In this document: in pieces, positions 30,533 to 42,860 of the stretch
How the letters are laid out: every line of letters starts with the position of its first letter
How positions within the stretch are numbered: the stretch's first letter is position 1
Assembly (NCBI GenBank): GCA_012295275.1
Contig: CM022665.1
Coordinates: 36,881,933-36,941,932, forward strand
Reading direction: 5' to 3'
Length of the DNA stretch: 60,000 nt
Source: Chrysomallon squamiferum
Taxonomy: Eukaryota > Mollusca > Gastropoda > Neomphalida > Peltospiridae
Program-made: the position numbers and the translations under genes
The notes under the pieces: generated by a model
Told to the model about the DNA's origin: nothing
Database searches by the model: none
The model's input: only the letters and a program-made list of their open reading frames with translations

Positions 30533-33500
30533 AACAGCAGCATGATCAATATATTTTTTATGAAAACAAAAACGAACAAAGTTTTATATATTTTTTTAAA
30601 CAAAAGATTATTGTTCAACTAATTTATTGTGCAGCAGTCATTGTGTATATTTTGAATATTTATTTGTGAAAACTAAGTCGTTTTACATACCAAACTTACA
30701 TGTAGTTCAGTTCTGAAGGTGCATCCGGCTGAAGAACATGAGTCAGATTGATTATGGTTGTGACTTGTTCTCACCGGTTGTTGTGCAATGTGCATCCAGT
30801 TTTTAGTTTTACAACTGATGCGTTTGTTTTTAGTGCAAATCAAAAAGTGAAATATCGCCATATACATAAACTTACTACAAAACAGTTTGTACCAGTGGAA
30901 AAAATCACCTTTGTTTGGTAACATTTTGAACATAATAGAACTGCAAATCATTGGTCAGTGCCCACGAAAACTTTTTGTTATTATAATTATTTATTACACA
31001 TAACGCTAGAAACTGAACTCTTTTCTTCAATTTATTGTTTAATTAATGTTACATGAAATTAATGAAAATTGAAGGACAACTTGTAAAATTTATTGGTTTT
31101 TAAAAACCCAATAAATTCTTACATGGCTGATTTCAGCATTGTTTAATTGAAATATATCGGTGTTTATTTATTCCTTTGCTTGTAGCATTATAATTTGTAT
31201 CGAATAACTTCATTTTGTACTGATTTTATCACTATTCAAAATATATATGAATTAATATGTAATTTACCATAAATTTGATCTCTTTGGAACCGCACATTCT
31301 TATATTTTAAAACAGATCTGATATGGTATTTTTTCTGATAATGATACACACAAAATTAACTGCTAACTAACTTCACTGTACCATCGCAGACAGAAATTTA
31401 GTTTCTGTGTTTGATATCAGCCTTTACTGTTTTGGTCAATTTGAAAAAGAAAATTATGTATTTTCTCTTTATAATATATAATTTGTCAAAACCACATTTT
31501 TCTTTGTATTGAAAAATTATTGTTTCAGAGAAGATTCAAGTTAATTGCTTATTATGATAAAAATATATTAAAGCAATATATTTTATTAAACTTGTGTGCC
31601 TGTACAAAGTATGGAATCTTTTTTTAATAATTTTACAAGTCATCTAGATGATGAATTTTGGTCATTACAAACTTGTAATTCCAAAACCAATGCCTTCATG
31701 TTTCTTAGCCTTTAATGGATTTAATTTAATAACATGACAGTATTTCTGATCTTTGTATGTCAGTCTTATTTTTTTAAGAATTTTAAAAGTAATACATACT
31801 TTCATTGCCTTTAATATTTTAGTAATATTTATTTCCTGTTCTTTTTTTTATATATACATATCTATATTTACATATCAGAATATATAGTTCATTCTGTGTG
31901 TATCAGATAATTTTTTTATTTTTTAACAGATAAAATCACAAATCACTTCAGTTACAGTTTAATTTAATTTTAAATTTTTATTTTTTGTTGCATACAAAAT
32001 GATCTTAAATATTTATCCTGTTTTAATTCTGTAAATAACTAATAAAAATTTATATATTCATGATATACATTATCATTTATATGTTTCTTTAAAACTAATT
32101 CTCAGCACTAAGAGTACATTTTATTAAGTTATACTTCATGATTAATTTAAAGTTGTTAATTGTTTTTTTTTTTAATGAATTTATAAATTTTGACATTTCA
32201 TGGTCAGAGCGATTTGTTTTTGATTTTTAAAAGAATATATTCTCACTAGTCATGTATTTCATGCATATATAATGATTATGTATATATCATTTTTAATTTT
32301 ATTTTGTTTGTTCACAAAATTTCTAATTTTTTTTCTTTTATGCAGTGTTTGAAAATAACAAAGAATTAAATACATTAAGCATTCAGAATCCCTGTGTTAT
32401 GATTATTTCAGTCATCAAGAACAAAAAACCCAGTAGTCAGTAAGAAGTCATAACAAAACCGCAGCATTGTTCAGAAACTACAGCATTACTCACCACATCT
32501 GGCACAGACAGAAGTTTAAGGCCAAAATGTGCCGAAAATTTATATATTTTTATATGTTGTATCAATAAAGAAAATGCTGAATATATTTTTAAAAATATGA
32601 CAAGGATACTTGTATGCTCGGATGTGTGTGTGTCTGTGTGTTTAAAATATGCATACATATACAAACCTGTCAGTATGTGACAAGAATATATTTAGACCAC
32701 ATAATTTCATCTCCACTGAAACTATACTCAGAGCCTTACAGTGTATTTTGAATAATATTCATTGCCAGTGTAATACTGCTTGTGTTGTATATTTACATGT
32801 TCATGTATTTTTATTTGCTTGCTCAGATACGTTTTCCATGTTGTATAGCTGATGTTTTATCAGTAAGTTTTATTTTATACAATATGTTTGAGATTTTTAA
32901 GTTTTAATTTAATTTTTTTATTTAATTTTTTTATTTTTTTAGATCATATCCTTATCCTCTTTGTAATTTGATACTCATTACACTGTGAACAACTTTAGAT
33001 TAAATTTTTAGATAAACATTTCATTTATAATTATATACAGTCACCTTGGACAGGTACAGTTTCCACGGAGTAAGAATATTTTCAGAAAATTAAAAACAAG
33101 TAGCATTTATAATAGAAATTTCTTTATTTGTAACTTTTAAATAATTATTCAGTTCAGCCTATGTCAGCTGTACATGGTTTTCATCTGCATCTTTATTTTT
33201 TAATATATCTATTTCAGCAGAATTGTTCTGTTAGCATTAATTCAAAGAAAGTCGTCAAAAATATTATACACACTGAATAGAGTATTTAAATAAATCTGCA
33301 AATATTCCTAATGTTAATTTTATGCTGAAATAATATTTAGTTATCAGTTATAATTTAAGTGCTTTTAATTGTGCCATGTACAGATAACTCGAGTTTTAAT
33401 TAGATAACTATACCTTTTGCATGTGTACCTATGTAAACACAAAAGTTATAATTATCTGATTACAGTGTAGTGTCATCTTTTAAACATTTTTAATTGACAT

Positions 33501-34851
33501 TTTAATTATTGCTGCTTGAAAGGGTTAAATCGAGCATTTTCTACTTTAAAAACGAATGAAAACTGACACACAGTTTTTTAAATTAGTTCATATTATTTGT
33601 ACTTGTAAACAAGTAACATTGTTTTGTTATTTCAGATTTCTACCGTCATCAAATTTCAGTTTGAAGTTATGTATCTGCTTGCATATTACTGGATATAAAA
33701 TCACTATTAGTAAATGGTTTCAGTTGCATTTACTTACAGTAAAGCAAGAAATATAGAGCTGTTTATGGAACATATATATATTTTAGCTGGAAATGTATTT
33801 AATTTAAAAAAAAAAAAAAAATCGGCTTTCATTATGAATTCGGCTCAAACATTTTAATATATTTTTATGAAAGTCATTGTGCTTGCAAAATTTATGATGC
33901 AAAATGTTTAAAAAAAAAAAAATTAAATTAGAATCTTTGTTTTACTCTGTTAAATATTATTAGTCTCTGATTGTTCCCACTAAAGCCAATATTTTATGCC
34001 ATTTAATTTACATCAGGGACTTGTGTTAGTTTTTTTAATATTTCGTCACATCCATATGTGTACTTAGATAATTTTATGCAGATAGTTTAAAAAAAAAAAA
34101 AAAAAAAAAAAGCAATCTAATCAATCGAAACTGCATCCACATAACATGTTATTTGTTAGTACCTTTACAGATGTAATTGGCATAATAACTACAAGACTTG
34201 AAATTTGAATTAACCACGAACATTTTGTTCGTTTTCTTTGAATTTCTATCAAGGATATTGTCTTTTATCTAAGGGGAAGTTTTTTTCTTTGAAATTTTAT
34301 ATATAATTGTGGTGATGGGTTTCTTATTTCCAATTAATGAAAAAACGCCAACAGATTACATCTAGCAAATAATACTGATGATCTTTCTTTTTAAAATTAT
34401 TTAAAAAAAAAATGTTTTATGATATCTGTATTCCTTGATTCTTACACAATGTACAACGGTTCATTTGAAGTTACAACAATCCGTGTGACTATTTTTAAAG
34501 TGACACATAATTAAAGATCTCACATTTACAGTGTCAGTCAGCCGTGACACTAGTTACAATTATTTATTTTAGAAGCTGAGTCTTAAATCTGATTTCTGTG
34601 ATACTTAGTCAGATTAGTTGAATGAAATATCATAATCATTTCAATTCTTTTATTAGTGTACTGTTTTGGAAATGTTTTTTAAAGAAGTATAAAGAGAAGC
34701 CAGTATGCAAAACAGCATTCTCATTTCTTCTTTTTTCACTCTGTAATACAAGAGAAGATGTATTCTTTTGTTTTCAAGTATCAAAATGAAATTTACTATT
34801 TATCATATATTTATCTTCTTAATGTATTGATTATATGACAGATTTTTTAAT

Positions 34852-34892
34852 AAATATATATATATATATATATATATATTATTATTATTATT
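34852..34892. repeat. (TA)n(ATT)n microsatellite
   Basis: A run of TA units passing directly into ATT units. Confidence 0.85.
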
Positions 34893-37800
34893 TAATAGTT
34901 GGACTATTGAAAATGTTGATTAGTGGAATGTGTGTATATATATATATGTATCAAAGCAATTACATGTGTAGTGTTGTAAGTTATATTTTTATTGTATATC
35001 AGTCATGTTACCTTAATGTCGGATGTTAATTACAATTCCAGTTTTATGGAAAATATTTTAACTTCAGCGTTTCTTAATTTTTCCTCAGATTTACTGAATG
35101 AAATTACAAATTTTATGTTTCATCATAGTGATAGTAAAATAAAACATTGCATCTTCCTATTTCAGAATTTATTTCATATAAAATCTCTGTTAGTGTCAAA
35201 TTATTTATTTTTTAGATAATAGGATTTTCATCATTTTCAAAAGCATCTTGTAAGCAATATCAGAAACTTAGTTTAAACAGAGATTAACTTAAATTTTATA
35301 AATGTTCATTTTTAAGTGTGATAACTGTAATGATAATAAAGTGCATTTCAGTTTTATTTCTGATTTTATTAATTTCATTTTCAGGCAGAACATTTTTATA
35401 ATTCTTTCTTTCATAAGGATAGTTTAGTAAAGAAATCATTTGAAATTTAGTCATCAGTTTAGACTACTCTTGTGAACTGAAGATAAATTTCTTGCTATCA
35501 TTTGTACCTTGTATTCAAAAAAAAAATCTAGGATAAGAATTTTCATACTTTCTGTAACATGAATAGTATTTTCTAAATATCTGACATTGTTTCGCCTGAA
35601 ATAATTTCAAAAAATACATACCTGATATACAAAACTTATCATAATGTGCCTTCTATTTTATAAAAGATTTAGGGTTTAAATTTAGAAATTTGTTATATAT
35701 ATATATTTTTTTTTAATACGTTCTTTCTGACTTGAGAGATAAAACTTTATTAATTGGGATAAATTATTTTTAATATCTAAATTTTATTTAGTTCCCAGTT
35801 CTTGGTATGTTTTATAGAATTCGGATTAAAGTTAAATAATCTGCATAAATGATTGATTTTAAAGTTTTGCACTGAAAGTGTAATAGTTACACTAACCATA
35901 AAAGGAAATTATTTTACTAAGTTGAGCCTATTAAATACTCAGGTTTAAATATTAAATTTCATTAGTGTAAAATTATAGCTCTACAGAGTTATTTCATCTT
36001 TTTGAAAGAACCCATAATTTTTAATTTCACCATCTTAGTATTTTACGTTTGTAAATGTGTATCACTGAAGTACATTGTTTGATGTATTGTTACTGGACCA
36101 TTGTTTTTATTTTGAATTGTTGAGTGGCCATTGTTTCTTAAGACTGATGTATATTTTACTTAAAGGTTAATGTTGCCAAAGGTTTCCACACTGTTTGTGT
36201 CAGCTGAAGGAAATGATTTATTACTTGTTTTAGTAACAATTATCTTCATATTTTATCTCATGATGGTCAGATATTTGTTTTTCAAAATGGTAGAATAGTT
36301 GGTGAAATCCAGATTGTGCTGCCATTGTATTTATGTCTGCATGTATATAAATGTATAGCTTAGCGGTCATGTTTTGTATTTATTAATATTCAAACCAACT
36401 CTTTTTATTTTTTTTATTTTTATTTCAATCTTATTATGTATGATAGTAAACAAAGAAATATTTATTCAAAAATAAATTAAAATTGTTCAGATTTTAACAA
36501 TTGTTTGTTATTTTTTTCTTAGTATTTCACAAAGGGGTAAATTACACCATGATGCAGTGATCAGTAATAAAGGTTTCCATACATTTTCCCATGAAAAGAC
36601 TAACCAGGACCAGCCCAAAGGCATTTTACTATCGGTACCATAACTTGACAGCTGTGGATATTTCTGTTGTCAGTTCTTTTTCAGTTTTATCCCATAAAAT
36701 TAAGAATTAACCAGATTCGCAACAGTTTGACAACACTTGTGGAATTTCCCCCTTTATATTTTGAAAATCTCAAATATATTAGGTGGCACCCCAGGGCAGA
36801 TGCCCAAGTTACTGATACATTCAACCAGACCTGCTAATAACCAGATTCTTTGTCCAGTTTGGGGCACTTCCTGGAACAACAAATATCCCAATGGCAGCAG
36901 TTGGTGATGCTATCCGAATTGATCCTGCAGGATGATAATGGCCTGTAATCCCATGCTAAGACTAGTCCACTATGTAGTTCAAGGTAATAATGAGTGATAT
37001 TATTTTCACAAAGTTCTAGTTGAGTCAATACTACATAACAAAGACAAAGTGTTTCACTGTAAATCATTACATTTAGGAAGGCTGTGTTCTTCATAATCAA
37101 TAATTTTTGTGGGAGAACTTGTTTTGATGATAGCTTGCTCAGAAAGAAAAGCTAATAACTGGACAGCCCAAATATGTTTGTATACACAAATTCCATGAAA
37201 GAAAAAAATATTTTGATTAAGAACATATTTAATAAAAAAAAAAAAAATCTAAGAAATAATTTTTTTTTTTTTTTTTAAAGATGCTTATAGTCCTTTGTGT
37301 TACATCTTTCACATGTGTGCCAAGGTGTCATGAAATGCTCATTTATTCATTCATTCAGAATCTGAAGCAGTATTACCAGTATCTTGTATGGGGAGTAAAA
37401 GGTAACATCATCCTTTAAAAAATTAGACAAGAGCACCTTGCAACAATTATTTCCTTTCAGCATCATCCTGTACCAGATTAATCTACCGTTTCAGTAAATT
37501 TCTTAACTATCACTGTTTTCTCAACATTTGGGTAAAACCAAAAAGTTATATAAACTAAAATAGAAGCATAATACAGGTTGAAAATTCCTTATCCAAAAAA
37601 TTCTCAAATCTTTTACTTTTTCCTAGCAGCTGAAATAGTGATATCTTACAGCTTTCAGATAGTTTTGCTTGTACAAATTTTATTTTATGCACAAAATTAT
37701 TACAAATATTATATAAAAATAAACCCACCTGTATAAGCTGTATATAAAATATAAAGATAATTTTTATTTATACAAGATCGTAATGTCAGACTATCTCCAT

Positions 37801-37954
37801 ATATTCCAAAATACGAAATATTTCCAGTCCTAAGCATTTAAGGATTCTCAATCTGGAAAAACAAAAGCCAACAATATTTGTGTTTTTGAAACTACAATAT
37901 TTATTAACAATAAAACACAAAATTTCTTGATTCCAGCCAATGTTATTTGATGAC

Positions 37955-38150
37955 TAAAATGATGACCATGATAGGACCATTTTTAACCTATTTCTATTCT
38001 TAAAATTTAAACTGTCTTAATTAATCTAAAAATATGACCAGGTTTCACAAGTTGAAATGATGATACAATATAAAGCCATTTTTAAACTATCTGGGTTCTA
38101 AAAATTTAAACCATCTTGATTCACCCAAAAACTATCATGAAGCTAAAATT
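37955..38150. repeat. Diverged direct duplication, offset about 98 bp
   Basis: CCATTTTTAA recurs at 37978 and 38076, and AAAATTTAAAC at 38002 and about 38101. The sequence between and around is similar but diverged, so this is an old tandem duplication. Confidence 0.55.
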
Positions 38151-38962
38151 AAGCTGTATTGTGAAGAAAATACATTTTTATTAATTTTTGGTTATAAAAA
38201 TAAAATTACTGCAGTTTATTTATTCATTTATCTATTTCAGTGTTATTTCATTTCATGTACATCCTATTCAAACTTGGTTATCTTTTTCATTATATGTTAT
38301 TTATGTATTAAAATACAGCTAAACCTAACTAACCAAAAATAACAATTTAAATTTAAAAAAAAACAAATCAAAAATTCATTTAGTTTTTACTTAACAATCT
38401 CTAACAGACATAAGCTAAGGTTTGAAAAAACCCACAATAAATTTCAACCATTGTTGTGTGTGTTTATTAAACATAATTAATGAACTTTATTGAATTTTGT
38501 TATAATTTAAACTTTCTTTTCCAACTTTATATCAAGATATCCAAATCCAGCCAGATCTGAACTGACCTGTTTTATCCAGTAACATTTAAAAAATGTCCAA
38601 ATAAAAAATTCTTTAAAATATTATTTTATTTAGTTTTGAACTCAGAAGAATTTATGAAATGCCCAAAAGAATTAAAAAAAAAAAAAAAATTGTAACAATA
38701 ACAATAGAAAGTTTCTGAAGCAGGCCTTTTCATAGTTAAAAAAAAAGACCACGCACAAAACCTAAGTAATAATAAATTTCAATAAAACTGCTTGCGTTCC
38801 ACGTACAATTGTAGGTCACATGAAATGATGATGAATTCCAATAAGAAAGAGAATTCAAATGGCAAAAATAATTTAAAAATAAAACTAGTGTAGGTATACA
38901 GAATAATAACAAATATTTCAATAAAAATTCAAGAAATATCACTAGAACATTTTTCTTAATTA

Positions 38963-38997
<35 letters not shown>

Positions 38998-39000
38998 AAA
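38963..39000. repeat. (AAAT)n microsatellite
   Basis: About nine uninterrupted four-base units. Confidence 0.85.
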
Positions 39001-39569
39001 CATTAATAACATTAAATTAGCACTGTAACAAATATTTTCATTTTAGTTTAGATTTTAACAATAAAAATAAAATTTATCTGAAAGTTAGTTGATTTTTTCT
39101 TTAAAATTTTATATTAATCTTTATCATTACAAAATATGGCAGTAAAAACATTAACTTTGTGTGTCACATCACTATTTTGAACAAATACATCATTTAAAAT
39201 CAGGATATAAAGACACTGTTATTTTTGTCACAGGTTAATATCATAGAATTTTAAGCTAGTCAAGACAAAGAAATTAAACAAGTGGAGAAATATATTCATC
39301 TAGATTCCCCAGATGCATTTTTTTATATTTCTTACCCACAATAATTTCTAATTTATACATGTTTTTTCAAAAAATTTGTTTCAATGCATACATTTATTTC
39401 ATTTTGTTGTGGCAACATTCAGAAACACTTTGTTTTATGTGATTACTAAACTTAAAAAAAACAGTCACTGAGGAAAACCATGAATATGAATGGTGAATGA
39501 ATATCACAAATGTGACACACAAATATGAGACAGAAAATCAAGTAATACAAAATACTTTTTTAACATTTA

Positions 39570-39930
39570 AAATAATCATAATCATAATCATCATCATCAT
39601 AATAATAATAATAGTAAAAAAACATCTGTGTTTAAAAAAGAGTGAATAAATGAAGAAAAAACTAAATTCAATGGAATAAATGGACACCGGTTTGCTTTTA
39701 GTACTAAAACATTTCTTTTTTAAACAATTCACAATGAACGTCACAGGTACAAACACAAATAACATGAAAATGATGATGATGATGATGATGACAATAATAA
39801 TATAGAAACAAAACCCACAAATAAGCCATTCATTCTTCTGAGACATTCATTTCATTTTAATATTTTTACATCTGCTAATGCCGTTTAGTAAATATATATA
39901 AAATTTTTTTATATAGATAGATAGATAGAT
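39570..39930. repeat. Cluster of ATC/AAT, ATG and GATA microsatellites
   Basis: (ATC)n/(AAT)n at about 39574-39612, (ATG)n at about 39769-39789 and (GATA)n at about 39914-39930 occur within 360 bp. They create apparent minus-strand poly-Ile/Met frames that are not genes. Confidence 0.8.
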
Positions 39931-42837
39931 AAAACAAAACCTGTTGTATGAGCATGCTTTGTGCTGTTGAATACAATAATGCATCACTAGTTGATGCTTT
40001 TTGAATCCAAATATACAGTTTAAATTTTTAATAATTATTTACTAATATGCTCTTGTCATTTCAAACATTCACAATCATGCTTATAACACTTGCACATGCT
40101 TTCTTTCTTTAGCCCTCTTTGTTGCCACTTTTTCTTTCACCCAAAACTTGCTCTCTTAACTTTCCCACTCAAACACACAATTCACCAGACCAAAACAAAC
40201 CAGTAACAAAATATTTGTTATTCTTCAAACACAGTAAATATTTCAACAAATATAATAAAGTAAATAATATACCTACTTACCCACCAATGGTAAAATCATC
40301 ACCTTTTTAAACATGATCACATTCTATTAACTAATTTCTTATGATCAAATTCGTAACTGCAAATTAAATTTAAAAAAAAAAAAAAAAAAAAAAAGGTCCT
40401 ATGGTGCTGTATTTAAAAAGTGTGTATATACATTATTCTGTAAATATATACAAATTGTACAATTTCTAAAAGACTTACAAATTTCCAATATTTTTTTGTT
40501 TTGTTTTTTTACATACAATTATTGTAACAAGTATTTATCAGAAACAGATCTAGCAATAATGGTAAAATAACAAAAATTACTTCTTTTTTTTTTATTGTAA
40601 AAGAATACTGTTCACACATCAATGTAAATAAATATGAAAATCATATATTTGTCCTCTCAAAGGACTGACGTTATGAACAATATCATCAACTTTCTAAACA
40701 TTTCAAAAGTAAAATAAAGTATGTATCAAATTTATTTATTTTCAAATTTGTACCTTTGAAACAAAAACTGAATGTACATATCTTATCTCTTGCAATTTCT
40801 GAATAATTTATTCTAATTAAATGTGTCTACTTGCCACATATAGTTACATTTCACTGTTTATTTATCAACTGTAGCAGAATTATCAAACTAATAAATTGTT
40901 TTATGAGAAAATAACCAAAAGAAATTTCAATTAAAATGAAAAGGTAATGTTTTCAGTGCATAATATAGTTTGAAGATCATACATGATGTTTTATGTTAAA
41001 CTGGACGGATGCAGGTGATGAACTTTGTTTAAATGTGTGACAATACTGTTTAAAAAAAAAAAGAGTTAAAGTCCTTTTTTTCTCTTCAACTTTATCCTAA
41101 CCATATTAAAATTACAAAGCTATTTTATTTCTTTAAAAAAAAAAAAAAAAAAAAAAATTAAAGATGGTTTGGTCTCTCTGTGGAATGTATATTTCAGTTT
41201 TAACTTAATATTACTGTCACTGTAACTTCTTCTTCAGATATTACCAAATAATATTTATTTATTAAAAATTGCCATTAATTAATTAGTAAGATTTTGCAAA
41301 AGTGAAATTAATTATTACAGACTATGACATTTTCAGTAAAAGGATTATTATGTATTTAAAGAGTACAAAAAGAATTACATTACTGTTTTTTCCATTTACA
41401 AAATAGACAACAATAAGTGATGCAAATGAATTCTGGAAACTAAATTTCTGCTTAGACTCAGATTACCGGTATTAATAACTGTGACAAATGAATAAAATTT
41501 ATAGCAAAATTATAACAAGTTAATTTCAAAATACGACAAATGATATTAATAAATATCACCAATAAAGACAATTTTAAACAAATAACAAAAACAATGGGAG
41601 CTGAATATTACTCATCCCCACACCCATTTTCCATCTCTGACTAGTGTTAATAATGTGGGAAATTTCATTTTAAATCTGTCAGCACAGCTACAGTTTTTGA
41701 TTACATAACTGGGTTCTTTTTTTTTTAAGTTAGTTTTGTTTGTTTTTGTTGCTAATTATATATTTCAAGCTATTAATATTAAATATTATAATTTTTTAAA
41801 AAGAAATGTGTATATTCTGTCTCCAGTTCCATTTTGTAACAATAACTATTACTCTTATTAAATCTATAAATCCTTTTATGAGATCATTCACATTGATTAC
41901 GTATTAAAATATTTGCTTTAAAAAATGTTAACAAAATATAGGTCAATCAAATTCCTATAAATTTGAAATTTCATTTTAAAACATATTTAATTTTAATAAA
42001 TGTAGCAATACAATTTTAATTCTGATTTAACCACTGAAATGTTTTTTGTATCAATTTCACACTTAGTCAAAAAGAAATAGATGAAATTAAAAACAATATG
42101 TACACACAATGTAAAATACCAAGCTTAAAGTGTATGTACATTCATGAAAATAAAAAGGAAATAAAAATCAGTGCATTAAAAATTCAACCTGATGAACAGG
42201 AATGAAAGACAATATTTTAAAATGTCTTCTATATATAATTTTTTTTTTTCTCTGCTAATTAATATTACTTATTAATGTATGCTTGCAGATATTTCATTCC
42301 ACTTTCCAATCAGTAATATTTTTCTCCAATCTTTTATTCCTGGCAAGAACCACTATATTCATATTTCTTTTTGTATCTGTTAACAACTTGCAATTTTGTC
42401 ACTATCTTTTGTACAAATATACAATCTTTTCTTTTTTTTTTAATTTTTTTCTTTTTTTTAAATATTTTAAATTATAACAATTTCATTTTCAAAGAATCAA
42501 AAGTGAATGTCATGAACAGCACATATGTGTATTACTGATGTGGCACCTATTAAAACACAGGAATTGCGGTGTGATGTAAACAATTCTTTATGAAAGAATC
42601 ACCCATCTGTTACATCAGTATATATCTCTATAAAATGTCAGTATATTACACTTTGTGAAAAGATGGACGAAAAGACATCTTTTCAAACAGCTATGGACAG
42701 CAAAAAATATTTTGAAAAAAAGAGGCATAATGATTGATAAATGACATTTAAAACAATAATAATAAAATAATCATAAATGATTTTTTTTTTTAAAACTGAT
42801 AATAAAATGTTTTTTTTAATATTTAACAGACTAATAT

Positions 42838-42860
42838 TTATTTTAAATCATCAATTTATT
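42838..42860 (-). terminator. Candidate menin polyadenylation signals
   Basis: The minus strand has AATAAA at 42860-42855, overlapping the TAA stop codon, and another at about 42843-42838. The second is the more plausible signal; the first would leave almost no 3' UTR. Confidence 0.35.

Larger units (their letters stand above)
30533..42855. other. 12-kb stretch without a recognised gene
   Basis: The left part is probably the long 3' UTR of the SERTA gene, with an AATAAA at 31110-31115 and others later; the real end is not visible. Strongly A/T-rich throughout. Poly-A/T runs lie at about 34090-34110, 40373-40394 and 41136-41157, with many microsatellites. A less AT-biased patch at 36520-37120 holds an 88-codon minus-strand frame with no recognisable motif. 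A diverged direct duplication with a 98-bp offset lies at about 37955-38150. I see no splice-consistent exon series on either strand. Confidence 0.5.

Noticed and set aside
36834-37100. 88-codon minus-strand ORF in the gene-poor region
   Set aside because: No motif, no splice-consistent neighbours; could be a transposon scrap, but I cannot support that.
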